From Monocercomonoides exilis (Eukaryota; Preaxostyla; Oxymonadida; Polymastigidae): a stretch of DNA of 64,000 bases. Positions 9,550 to 20,692 of this stretch are shown here, one piece after another. Position 1 is the stretch's first letter, and each line of letters begins with the position of its first letter. The stretch spans positions 1,738,501 to 1,802,500 of the forward strand of contig LSRY02000006.1 in NCBI GenBank assembly GCA_001643675.2, in the 5' to 3' direction. Position numbers and translations under genes: made by a program. The notes beneath the pieces were generated by a model. It saw only the letters and a list, made by a program, of their open reading frames with translations. It did not search any database and had not been told where the DNA came from.

Positions 9550-12500
9550 ATGTGGAAGACGATTCAAATTAAAAATGCAGTTGCTGGGTTTAATATGCAC
9601 ACTGCGGTAATTTACAAAGACCACATCCATTTGCATGGAGGCTATGGGAAAAACCCAACTATTATGCTGGATATTGAGCCGAGTTTGAATTTATAATTTT
9701 CCAACCTCAAATCCTTTTTATTTGAAATTATTTCACAAATGCTTTTAAATATATTCGTTTAAAATTTTGAATATCTTATTTTTTAAAAAGGTACTGGTTT
9801 GACAAAAACTTCACCTATAAAGCCTACAAAGCGATATGGGCATACTGCAACGCTTGTACAAAATCACCTTTATATTTTCGGTGGGAAGGATTTTTCTGTT
9901 CGAGTTAATGAGCTTTGGGATTATGCAATGGATGATGGATCATGCTCAAAGGTGAGCACATCAGGTACTGCACCTTCACCTAGGAATAGCCATACCGCCA
10001 TATATTTCAACGGATCAATTTGGATTTTTGGAGGCATTGATGATGCAGATAACCTTTATAACGACATGTATCAATATTCAATTGGTTTGAATTTTAGCAA
10101 ATTTCAAAGAATTTTTTGACGTTTTTTAAATAATTAGCGGATAAAAAATGGAAGAAAGTTATCTATTTAAATGGAGATGGTGACATTTTCAATGTTCCGC
10201 CTCCGATGTACATGCATTCAGCTGTTTTGCTCCAGAATAGATATATGTATGTTTTTGGAGGAACTACAATCGCCACAAAACATGCGGGAAGATCAAGAGC
10301 AGGATTTTTAGACAGTCTTTATCGTTTTGATTGTGTAGATTACACATGGAAACGAATAACTCCACTTCGCTCAACTGTATCTCATCTTCCTGATCAAATG
10401 AAACTTGCCGGCTTGGAATCAACTATCGGGAGTGGAGATGCTGCAAGCACGAGTTCAATGGCTTCGTCCATACCCACAACAGACACAATCGCAACGACAC
10501 ATACAGTTTCTGATGGAACGTTTGGAGAGACATCTCGATTAGTCCTGACGTCCAGCGCCAAGGAATTGACGCTTGGCGGTGCTTCATGGCCTTCTGCGCG
10601 AGTGTCGCATGTGGCAGTGGAGATAAACGACAACATGATTGTGTTTGGAGGGAAAGGCGAAGTCGACTTCAACGATCTATGGATGTTCATTCCGAAAGCA
10701 GATGTGTGGAGGAAAATTCCTGTGAGAGGAACACCACCTTGTCCAAGGTATGGAAATAAAACCTTCTTTTTGAGACTATTTTATTTTATTTTATTTATTC
10801 AATTTTTCAACAGAGCTGCCCATGTTGGATTATCAAGAGGTACCACTTTGTACATCCACGGAGGGTTAGCCATTGAGAATACTCTTCCGCCTGATTTGCA
10901 TTGCATCGAACTGGATGACGAGTCTCTTCAGCAAGCATTCGCTCAGACATACGGCAGCGTCCAATACGATCTGAATGGGCGTTCTGATTCTTCAATGAAA
11001 GGAGAGGCCGAAAGATCGCATTTGCATAGATCAGGTCAGATGTTTTCTTCGTCATCATCATTTTCCTCATCTTCCTCATCTTCCTCTTCTTCTTCAGACG
11101 CTTCTTCTGCTTATTCGAGAATACGACTACAAATGGACGAGATACTTGATTCAGCAATAGGAGAGATACCAATCGATGGCAAAGTTGCTCTTCCTGCCAT
11201 CAAAGAACTCGACTCACACAAAAAACAGATTGCTTCAAGATCAGCGAAATCTTCTATGAACTCCGAGCCTTCTTCGCAGGCTTCGCAATCGGGTGCTCGT
11301 CTTCGCGTCTCTACGCGGAAGCGGAAGCCTACGCAAAATAATGAGAAAGTGCCGATATTCTCTTCTTCCATTTCATCCACACTGCATGACGAGACTCTGC
11401 CAGCGCTGTTCTCTCCTCTCCAGCCACATTCGCCTGGAGACGCGGCAGCCGCAGACGATTCAGTCATCACCCCATCAGCCGAGACGCTTCTGAAGGAAAC
11501 AGTTCTTCCGAAGGAGTTGAGGAAGCTGGGGATGACCCAGCTGGGGATGAACTTGCTGTCGCTTGTGTGCGACTACGACACTTGCGATGGATATTTGTGT
11601 TTGAAAGGCGACTTCTGGGAAGACGACGAGAAGTTCCTGAAGGAGGCTGAAGAGAGGCAGCACAAGAGAGCACTGAAAGAAGATAAAAACGCTGCATCCA
11701 AGTCGAGTGCTTCAAGCAGCACTTCTTCGTCTGATGCTTCCGGAAGCAGTGGAGATCAAAGCACAGAAAGCAACATCAGCAGCAGTCCAGGCACAAGCTC
11801 CTCGTCTTCTTTGGACGATGGGCTGGATGAGCTGGGCACACCTCCTCCGATTGGACTCTCAAAGCCGCAGTGTATTGTAGTGCTTGTGCATCAGTGGCTG
11901 GTAGAGAACAGGATGCCAGCGCTTCTGCCGCATGTAGTTCCACGCCCAGAACACACGCTGTTCAACAAAGCGAGGACTGAATTTGAGAACTGGAAGAAGA
12001 AAAGAGACGAGACCAACAGCCTGCTGAAGAAGTCGCTGTTGTGGGAGGAGAAAGAGAAGGAGGATGAGGAAAGAGAGCTTGAAGAGAGACAGTCAGAAGA
12101 TGAGGATGATGAACAACAGGAGCGAAAGAAGGCGAAGAAAAGAGGAAGCAGCAAAAAAAAAAGGAATGTCAGACCAGACTCAATCCCGCCAGTGGCCAAG
12201 CTGTATGAGCAGATGCAGAAGCAGAACGAAGAGCTTTCGAAGACGATCGATGAGGTTGTGCCAATGATTGTGCGGAACGAGGCAGACTCCACACTCACAG
12301 CTCTTCCGCTTGAAGGTGTTGGAGCAGAAGCGTTGTCTGTTTTGTTGGGATATGTCTACTCAGACTGTCTGCTGCCATCTTTTCTGATTCCACCGCTGCG
12401 AAACGAGAGAACAGGCATTGCAGTAATGAAGGCAGCGCTGGAAAAGGCAGAGAAGGAGAACAGCATACTTCTTCAGCACATCACAGAAAACACTTCCAGG

Positions 12501-13457
12501 AATGATCCATCGAAGGATTACACGAACGAAGAAGGCAAAGCATACCAATCTCGCAGCACAATTGATGGAGACACTGCCTCTTCTCCTGATGAAGCACAGG
12601 GAAAGTCAGAATTTGGATCTTCTTCTGGTGATGGATTGCCTGATGTGTCTGAGCTTGAGCCACCTCCGCCTGATGGAATGGGCGATTTGCCTGGCGAGCC
12701 ACCGCTTCCGCCTGAAGAGCCGTTTCCATTGGAGGCAGAGGAAGACTGGTCGTTTTTGAAGGGATGGGGAAAAGGATCAGCTCCACAGAACAGAAGCTAT
12801 GCCTGTATGGAGCAGAGAATCAAGTCGATGATGTCACCCCCAGTGACTCCCTCTTGGGTCATCGGCAAAATCCCCTGCTCTGCTTTGCTCGAAACTTCTA
12901 TGCAGCCCATTCCTCCTTCAATTTATGCACTTCCTTCACCTTCAATCTCTATGCAGATTCCAGATGCCTCTGGTTTGATACCGTTGGCTCCATCACCTTC
13001 ATTAGCATCTTATTCTTCAACAGCAACAGCTGCAACTGCATCTTCCGCAATCGCTTCGTATTCATCTACTTCCTCATCCTCATCTTCTTCTTCTGCACAT
13101 GCAACGCCTTCTTCTTCTCTGATATCTTCCATGTCTCCATTGACCCAGTCACTCTACAAAGAACTATCAATCGATTATTCCTCTCTCTCATTTCTGGCTG
13201 AGCTTCCGCCGCCTCCTTATTTGAGCGACATGGAGAAGCTTATCCCATCTCCACGGGCGCTGGTTGATCTGCACGTGAAAGGGGAGAATTGGGGTGTGGG
13301 CAGGCTGCGCATCTTGTGCTTCAACGGCATAATGGAAGGAATGGACGAGACGAATATTGAAGATGTGATTGCTCAGTGCAAGCGGGGTGGTGTGGTGAAG
13401 TTGGAGAAGATGTATTTGGGATGGCTGGTGGGCGCGAAGAAACTGGGGATTGCATGA
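9550..13457 (+). CDS. kelch-repeat protein with BTB-like C-terminal region (LZTR1-like)
   Basis: Exons 9550-9682, 9791-10084, 10138-10747 and 10814-13457 join in phase (about 1,226 aa). The N-terminal third has at least five kelch units, seen as paired HLHGG, LYIFGG, IWIFGG, MYVFGG, MIVFGG and LYIHGG strands followed by W or Y. Then come long Ser-, Asp/Glu- and Pro-rich linkers. Near 12290-12360 the sequence ALSVLLGYVYSDCL matches the BTB core. The end (about 13245-13450) has a second piece resembling a BTB or BACK helical pair: LVDLHVKGENWGVGRLRILC, then LGWLVGAKKLGI. Kelch plus two BTB parts recalls LZTR1-type Cullin-3 adaptors, so a role as a ubiquitin-ligase substrate receptor is plausible but inferred. 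An ATG at 9550 is used as the start. An acceptor-like sequence lies just upstream at 9541, so a further 5' exon may exist. Confidence 0.75.
10748..10813 (+). other. stop-free intron of 66 nt in the kelch gene
   Basis: The intron starts GTATGG and ends CAACAG. Its length is a multiple of three and it has no stop in the host frame, so an ORF finder reads through it. The insert is hydrophobic (FILFIQFF) and sits inside a kelch strand between CPR and AAHVGL. Splicing restores a normal kelch unit. Confidence 0.8.
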
Positions 13458-14143
13458 GTTCTGCATGGAATTCTGACATTATAACAACAATTCATTTTTA
13501 AATCTGCTTCCTCCTTCATTCTGCTTGTTTTTATAACATTTTATCTCTTTTGTGCATTTTGCTAATCTGGCTGTGTGTCAAGAGCTACAACCGCATTTTT
13601 CGCTTTTCTTGTTATTTGCTCTAATCTTCCAAAAAATTCAAATCTATCTCTCTTTCTCTCACTTCTTGTTCCTTTTAAAAGTTTTCTTGAATATTTGATG
13701 AAATAGCTTGTATTTTTGGATATTTTTTGACTTTTTGTGTTTGTTGTGAATTATTCTCCTTGTCGAATTGTTATTATGTTTTCTTATTTGTTTTGTTTTG
13801 TTTTTCTTTGCTTGTTTCATATCACTTATTTCAATTGTTTTAACTATAGAATTTTTTATCATTTTAAGTTCTTGCAATTGGAAAAAAGTAAAAAAGAGAA
13901 CGACTCAACTTTATTAATGACTTCTTTGTTTTGAAAAGTTCAACTGAAACGATGAAGTTGTTGAATAAAAATAAATTCACGTTATTTTATCGTGAAATTC
14001 TAGAAATGGCTATTCACAAACTCAAATCAAAATTAACAAGCTATCATCATCGAAAACTATAAATCATAAAGTTTAAAGGAATTACAATTGAAAGAGGAAA
14101 AAACTTGATTTATCGCAAAAAGATTAGAAAAAACATTAAAATT
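13458..14143. other. spacer between convergent genes
   Basis: T-rich, then AT-rich, with no coding signal. It holds the 3' ends of the kelch gene (+) and the aldehyde dehydrogenase-like gene (-). AATAAA occurs near 13963-13975, but I cannot assign it as a polyadenylation signal. Confidence 0.5.
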
Positions 14144-16900
14144 TTAGATAAAACGCTTAATCCACTTCATTTTCTTTTCATCGTAAGGCGGAAAAAGGCA
14201 TTGAAAATCAAACATTCGAGAAACAAAGCATTCTGATCTGAAAGAAGAAAATGCATCAAAAGTGCTTTTCCCTCCAAACGAGCCTTCTCCTGTGAACACA
14301 AACGAGGTGTTCAAAGCAGAATGAGCTGCATTGCTTGACGATGAGGAAGAAGTAGACAACGATGAATGAAGAATGGACGATTCCATCGGCAGCGCAGGCA
14401 CAAGCGGATGAATGCAGCACTCGTTGACAATGAAATATGCAGGGCACAAAGGAAGACATCTTCGTGTTTCTTTCTCATTGGCTGGCTGTTTTGTTGCATC
14501 CTGTGATATTTCGCCTGTGTTGAGAAACGCTTCCAGCTGGCGGACAAACAGCCCATCATCCGAAAAGACAGACATCGAAACAGGAACCGAATGGAGCAAA
14601 GGAGAAGACGCACTGATTCGGAAAAACGGAGAAGATGACTCAGAAAATGGAAAAGCAGTTCGATCTAATAATGAAGTGGAAGACCCTTCTGCTTTGCAAC
14701 TGTCTTTCTGTTCTTCGGACACAATTGGAACAGGTGAATCAGAAGAAGAAGATGAAGAAGCTCGTGCAGATTCTTCAGCTTCAGCTTCAGCTTCAGCTTC
14801 TGATGATGATGATGATGGAGATGATGAAGATGACAAAGAAGAATTGGACGAAGATGAAGACGAAGATGTTTCAGGTGATGAAACAACACTTTCTTCATCT
14901 GAAACTGCAGATGATGGAGTGAATGCAGAAGCCGATGAAGAAGGTGAATGTGAGGCACAATGTTCTGTATTCAAAGGAGTCGATAGAGTTTCCAATGCCA
15001 AAAATAGATTGCTTTGAAATGGAGGCTTCAGAACAATCACAGGAAGAATTGGGCAAAACAACGGCTTAGATAACAAAGGGCTGGACAAAAAGCGAGAAAA
15101 TGAATTTTCCGTTTCACAATTTGAGGAAGATTCAGAGCAATACGGCTTTTCCTTAACTTCACTTGAATTTGTTTCTTGTGTATCGTCTAATGATAATAAA
15201 ACAACCGTTGGCTCGATAAACAGATCCTCTTGAATATAACTTCCGCCACACACAATTTGATGCTTCACATTATTTGAGCCTTTGCTCGGTTTTGAGTGAG
15301 ACCACTGATCGCTTTCGCATTTTGAAGAATCTTCTGACTCTGTTTCTTTCATTTGCGTTTCATCTTTTCTATCTTTTGGGGTTAACTTTTTCGGTGCAAT
15401 TTCTTTGAGAAGATTCACAGCTCGTTTCCATTCAGCGAGACAACCCATCCTCCCATAATCTTCACCTGTTCCAAGAATCGTACGCTTGCATTTTTCTTCT
15501 TTGTTTGTATCATCATTTTCAAATTCTTCATCTTCTTTATTCGTTTCAGCTGATGCTGTGTCTTTTCCAGAAAAGACTCTTTTTTCATAAAGTTTCTCTT
15601 CCTCACAACTGCCAAAACACTCGGAAATTGCAGCTTTAATTTCTTCCACAAATAAATCTTGAATCTCCTCTGAAATGATAACATAGTCAGGTGCCACAAT
15701 TGTCTGTCCGCAGTTCATAAACTTTCCAGTTACTATCTTCTTCACAGCCATCGACAGAAATGGATCCTGTCCAGCCTTTGCTGTTGTTAACAGCATTTTC
15801 TTTCTTTTTGTGGTCAATTTCAATGAAATGATTACCGGATTCTTTGATTCTAATACAAAAAGCGTTGTTCTTGGAATTGTTGAGGTAGATGTTAATGGAT
15901 CAAGTACTGGATCTTTACTCCGATGAGAAAAGGGAATAATTCCCTTTAAAGTTTTTGACGGCAAGCAAGTGAAAGGAGAAGTTGAAGATGCTGACATGAT
16001 CAGAGGAAGAGCACTCATTTTCTTTATTAATTCGCACAATGAAGATGGGCCAATGCAAAATATCCCATCCCAGGTCAAAGAAAGAATGCACAAAAGGGCT
16101 CGCTCTGCGGAAATTGCAGCATCTGTAATCTTTTTGTGAGCATTAATTTCAATAACTGATAGATTAGATGAAGAAGCAATTGTTGCTGCATCGTCATTTA
16201 GAAAAACTGTTTGAATACAACCATCTACAAAATATTTTGGAATGAGCTCCTGAAGCAGCCCCGAAACATGTAATCCTGCATCGGTTCCTTGATTTGGCAA
16301 TACAAGGCAAATGCAGCATCCTGCAGCAAGAGCACCTGCAAGCAGATCGAAAACGTACAGTAATGACGATGACCAATGAGGAAACAACAAAACAACTCCT
16401 AATGGATATGGAGTAATCTGTGAAGAAGAAAATCCTTTTAGGAGTGCAACAGGAGTAGAAACTAATGTTGAAGAACACCACGACGATAAATGCTTTATTG
16501 CCTCTGCCACAGAATTCTGCGCAAATCCAAGATCATGCAAATATGAAACAGAAGAAGATTTGTGAAAATCCAAAAATAGTGCAGTCTCAAAATCCTTGAA
16601 ATTTTCTGTTAATAATGTTTGAAGAAGTTTTAATTGTGCTAGCCTCCAGCTAGACGGAAATGAAGCTCCACTTCGAAAAAGTTGATGAAGCTTTTTATGA
16701 GCTTCAATAACATCATTGTACGAAATTGACTTTTTCAATGCTTTCAGTGAATCGTGATTTCCTTTCTTGCCACTGTAAAATGAAGGTGATAATTTTTCAT
16801 TTTTTATTTCACTTCTTTTTTCATTTTCAGAACATATATTGGGGATGCATGACCATTCTTCATCCTCTGTGCAAGATAAGTGATGTTTATCTTGAATCAT
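14144..16900 (-). CDS. aldehyde dehydrogenase (class 3-like) pseudoenzyme with Ser-rich insert
   Basis: Single exon from the first ATG at 16900 (918 aa). The fold of class 3 (fatty) aldehyde dehydrogenase is recognisable in order: an N-terminal helical region, LLAGALAAGCC (cofactor-fold segment), FMNCGQTIVAPDYV near residue 391, IEPTVVLLSL, CPILPVIVL, and near the C-terminus GSFGGKSTFDAFSSFR. In active class 3 enzymes the motif reads GQTC; here the catalytic Cys is Ile. The general-base Glu segment (normally LELGGK) reads LKLTTK, and the PWN asparagine region reads PHWSS. A Ser/acidic insert of about 230 residues (plus-strand 14340-15060) splits the C-terminal part. I see no C-terminal membrane anchor. 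The protein is probably catalytically dead and may act as a scaffold or regulator (inference). Membership of the superfamily is well supported; the role is unknown. Confidence 0.75.
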   Translation of the reverse strand: MIQDKHHLSCTEDEEWSCIPNICSENEKRSEIKNEKLSPSFYSGKKGNHDSLKALKKSISYNDVIEAHKKLHQLFRSGASFPSSWRLAQLKLLQTLLTENFKDFETALFLDFHKSSSVSYLHDLGFAQNSVAEAIKHLSSWCSSTLVSTPVALLKGFSSSQITPYPLGVVLLFPHWSSSLLYVFDLLAGALAAGCCICLVLPNQGTDAGLHVSGLLQELIPKYFVDGCIQTVFLNDDAATIASSSNLSVIEINAHKKITDAAISAERALLCILSLTWDGIFCIGPSSLCELIKKMSALPLIMSASSTSPFTCLPSKTLKGIIPFSHRSKDPVLDPLTSTSTIPRTTLFVLESKNPVIISLKLTTKRKKMLLTTAKAGQDPFLSMAVKKIVTGKFMNCGQTIVAPDYVIISEEIQDLFVEEIKAAISECFGSCEEEKLYEKRVFSGKDTASAETNKEDEEFENDDTNKEEKCKRTILGTGEDYGRMGCLAEWKRAVNLLKEIAPKKLTPKDRKDETQMKETESEDSSKCESDQWSHSKPSKGSNNVKHQIVCGGSYIQEDLFIEPTVVLLSLDDTQETNSSEVKEKPYCSESSSNCETENSFSRFLSSPLLSKPLFCPILPVIVLKPPFQSNLFLALETLSTPLNTEHCASHSPSSSASAFTPSSAVSDEESVVSSPETSSSSSSSNSSLSSSSSPSSSSSEAEAEAEAEESARASSSSSSDSPVPIVSEEQKDSCKAEGSSTSLLDRTAFPFSESSSPFFRISASSPLLHSVPVSMSVFSDDGLFVRQLEAFLNTGEISQDATKQPANEKETRRCLPLCPAYFIVNECCIHPLVPALPMESSILHSSLSTSSSSSSNAAHSALNTSFVFTGEGSFGGKSTFDAFSSFRSECFVSRMFDFQCLFPPYDEKKMKWIKRFI

Positions 16901-17055
16901 TATAGTTTGCAACGTCCTCAATAACTGTAGATTTACATTTTAAAAAATAAGTATTATTCAAAATAGATTAAGGCCTTTCGATCATCAGCAAAAATAATTA
17001 TTTGCTGCAATTACGCCGATTTAAGGCATCATCGGCGATATTCAGCAAGTAGCTC
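16901..17055. promoter_or_regulatory. short divergent promoter region
   Basis: Only about 155 bp separate the start of the aldehyde dehydrogenase-like gene (minus, 16900) from the ATG of the next gene (plus, 17056). Both promoters must lie here or overlap the genes. I recognise no specific motif. Confidence 0.35.
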
Positions 17056-20000
17056 ATGCTTGCATTTCGTTCAGACTTTTCAGATGTTGACCTTTTTGAC
17101 TGTTCCGATATGGAAGATATCCTATCTCCTGATCCTGGAAGTCGTGCAGTGTCTTCCCTTTTTCTGGGAACGTACGATGAAGCCGATATATTTTCATTGT
17201 TAGAGCGATATGGTTTGTAAATGCATTTAGCGAATTTTATTTTTTTCATGAATTGTACCAACGTTTAGGTGTTATGAAAGCACTTCAAATTAAAGGAATT
17301 AATCCAAATGAACTTGAAATGAGAATGGATGTAAGAGATCATTTTATTCACAAAATATATTTTCATCTTGGGTCATCACATCCTCCACTTCCATTTCCTC
17401 CTAAAACCCTCAATTCATTGTCGATGCAACAAATCACTCCGATTCCGAAGCAAATTCACCAACATTCTGAAAAATCAAGGGAGGAACATCGCCAAACTTC
17501 TTCACTTTCCAAATCAGATTCTAAACAAGAAATTCCTCAATCTTCATCTTATTACTTGATGCAGTTTGTAACAAACACCTCAGATGAAAGCTCTACTGAA
17601 GTATCTTCAAAATCAAAAAGGAGTGAAGGAAAGAACGCCTCTACTCCTTGGTCATGGACAAATTCATTTTTTTCAGTGTTCTCATCATTTTGGAAAAAAA
17701 AGAAACCAGAACCAGAGCCTGCACATCAATCTCGCTCTGCCATGGAAGTGTATTTTGCAGATTCAGAAGGAGATTCAGCAAAGAAAAATCAATCAACAGC
17801 GCATCCATCATCTTATGCGTCTATTCCTTCGCTTGGTCTGATGGTTGATGCAAGTGACACCATTGTATCTTCCTTATCTTCGCTTCTGTCCGTGTTTTCA
17901 CCATCATCTTCTTCATCAGATTCTTCATCAACAGCCACATCACCATCTACCGTTCCTGTGCAATCTTCTTCAGTACCTGCCTCCACTTCATCCAACAGGG
18001 CATCAAATCCGCCTATCTCCTCTTATTCTTCCTCTTCTTCGTCAGTTCAAATCTCATCGGCTCCTCTGACTTCCCCATCGTCAATCCCCACTCCCTCAAT
18101 TTACACTGGGCTGTGTGCCATGTGCGCTGTTCGCGCCAACACAAATCATTTTATTTCAGACTTTGCCTCTGTGCAGCACAGTTGGGGCGCGAATGTGCCT
18201 TCATCCACTGGTGCTAATCTTTCTCTTGGAAACACTTACTATCAGCGGACTTTGTCACTGCTGGAGCGTATTTTAGGGGAGGCGCCTCTGAATGTGCTGA
18301 CCATCGAGTATCTTGTGATGCAGAATCCTCTAAAGGAGTTTTCGCGAGATAGCAGCGGGATCTTCTCTTCCACTCGGGCACCACTGCCTGGTCAACGTCG
18401 TCCTGGACTCGGCTGCGGAAGGCAAGTACTGCAAATGGTGACTGAAGTGTCCTCCTCAAAGGGAAGAGACTTTATTGCTAATAAGCCGGAGTTCTTTCAC
18501 AATGCTGTGTTTTATGGAGGATTTCATTTTCTGGTGCCTGAGATTGAAGTATGGATCTATTTATTTTTTAGGTTTTGAAATCGATTAATACCATTCAAAA
18601 TTTTTTATTTTTGACATTTTTGAATGTTTCTAAATGCGACTTCTGTTCAGAGTGCCTTTCGCTTTTTGTTTTATCAGCTGATTCCAACAATCCAACTGAA
18701 AGGGCTGTCTGCTGTTTCATTTGCAATTCATCTTGGATGCTGCTTCGAGGAGTTCCTCATTCCACAGTCTGTTGTCGATGAAGAAGAGGCAAAAGGAACT
18801 GTATTTGAAGTTCTGGGGCCAGCAGACGATTGGGAAGTCGACGAAACTTCCAGTTTTGGGAGCTTGAAGTCATTTCTCAACGGACTTGTTCGCTCTTTGT
18901 CTGGAAGTGTTAGTAGTAACACACCAAAAAAAACAATAAATGAGAAGCAAACAAAAGGCATACAGAAAGTTGCAGACAGCAATTCCAAAGGCAAAAAGAA
19001 GACACAAAAACAGAAAGCAGAAAGCAAAAAAGAAGCTAAAGGAAAGTCTTCAAGAAAAAAAGGAGAAAAGAAAAAAAGATCGCAATCTAACAAGAATGAC
19101 GAAGAAAAGCATGCAAAGCAAAGCTCATCACAAAGCAGAGTGTCATTCTTTCGATCACACAAAAAGCAAAAGAGCAAAGACAACTCAGCACATTCGAGTA
19201 ATGATGCTGCAGATGGCGCAAAAGAAGCGGAAAACATATCTTCGTTCCATCCTTTCTTTACACCAGACTCTGATCCTGTTCCAACACCAGAGAATCCGCT
19301 GGTGGCTGTGCGAGTGACAGTTCGTTGGACCAAAGAAGATTTGCTATTTGCTTCATCAGAGCGAACGAAGAGACTGTTTAATAACGATGAGTGGCTTGGT
19401 GCTGAGAAGCTCCACACAGAAAAGAGATTCAAAGCTCGAAAAAGCAGAATTGTGATTGACTGGGATTTGTTGAGGCTGAAAGACCCGAACAAGCAGAGCA
19501 CAGCGCAACAGCAGACGAAGCAGAAAGAAGCCAGATCCGCTTCCTCTTCAGGTGAACGAATGACAGAAGCAGCTCTGCCATCGCAGCACAGTACATTGAA
19601 GGAAGCTGCAAATGACAATCCATTGGATGCAATTGCAAGTGATTCAAAAGAAAACTTAGATAGTGGAAATGAAATGCAATATGAAAAGCACGAGAAAGAA
19701 ACGCTTAATGATGACGAAAAGGAAGAGGAGCTTGAAGAAGAAGAGGAAGAGGAAGAAGAAGATGATGAGGACGAAGATGAGGACGAAGATGTAGATCCTA
19801 CACCATCACCAGGGATTAACATTTCCACTCTCGACATCCTCACAGCCACGTTGAGCCAATCGCAGAAATTGAAGCAACAACAGCTGTTGGAAAAGCGATC
19901 CTCTGAAAAAAATACTTCTGCTCAAAAATGTGCAGAATGGGCTGACAATTCGGCAGATGAAACAACATCTGCATCTCCTTCACCATCTTCAACTTCTTCA

Positions 20001-20078
20001 CCTCGCTTTACTTTGTCTCCTTATTCTTCTGTCGCAAATAACACCTCTAACTCACATCGCAAAACCCATCAAACATAA
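17056..20078 (+). CDS. conserved bacterial-like domain protein with Ser-rich and Lys/Glu-rich inserts
   Basis: Exons 17056-17212, 17269-18548 and 18651-20078 (954 aa) join in phase 1 and phase 0 with GT...AG introns. An in-frame stop lies just before the ATG. Conserved-looking blocks are scattered between inserts: FSLLERYGVMKALQIKG at the exon 1-2 joint, VLTIEYLVMQNPLKEF, then APLPGQRRPGLGCGRQVLQM, EFFHNAVFYGGFHFLVPEIE, and AVSFAIHLGCCFEEFLIP in exon 3. From memory these blocks match a short prokaryotic hypothetical family in which they run together in about 200-250 residues. The eukaryotic copy is stretched by a poly-Ser insert (about 17860-18090) and by a Lys-rich then acidic tail (18940-19800). 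No membrane helix or signal peptide is seen. Function is unknown. An alternative is an ordinary eukaryotic family that I do not recognise. Confidence 0.65.
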
Positions 20079-20692
20079 AATCACCCATTTCACTGCACAT
20101 CATATTCCATTTCGAAATGAGTCAAATATAAAAGAGTGATCCAATGAAACAACCTCATCGATCAAATCAAACCAAAAAGGATATAAAATAAAATGACATC
20201 CCCCCAAATAGCAATAAACACAATAAAAATTCTTTTTATAAATGAAAATCAACAACAATAATAAAATATAATGAATAATAAAATTAAAAGAGCAGTAGAA
20301 TGAAGCGATGTGAGGTGGAGGATAATAAAATATTCTGACTTATTAAAAAATATGTAATACAAATAAAAAGCAGGTCAATCAAAGTATATAATAAATAAAT
20401 CGAAAATAAAAATAATATACAAGAAGATGAAAAGAATCTGAAACCTAATGTTAACAAAAGAACTCTACTTCAACTGTCAAACACAACAAACAGCAACTTA
20501 TTTGTGTGAGTAACTCAAAAGATGTTGCTGGCCGAAAACTCTAAAACAAATGCTTATGCTGAATTTTTAATTAAAAAAAATCATCACCTTAAAACATAAA
20601 CTTCTCCGCCCTCCTACTTTATCCATAAGAATCATTCAGCACAAGGCAAATAGTGTATACAACAGAAGGTGCACTGAATATTCACAGTGTGC
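20079..20692. other. spacer between convergent genes
   Basis: A-rich sequence full of AATAAA-like words (about 20180-20430) between the 3' ends of the 17056-20078 gene (+) and the tetraspanin-like gene (-). No coding signal is visible. Confidence 0.5.

Noticed and set aside
16998-17261. 87-codon minus-strand frame
   Set aside because: It overlaps exon 1 of the plus-strand gene, which has in-phase splice sites and a conserved-looking joint; the minus frame has none.
18728-19849. 373-codon minus-strand frame, Ser/Phe-rich
   Set aside because: It is the antisense of the acidic and Lys-rich part of the 17056-20078 gene; poly-Glu codons read backward as Ser and Phe. No family features.
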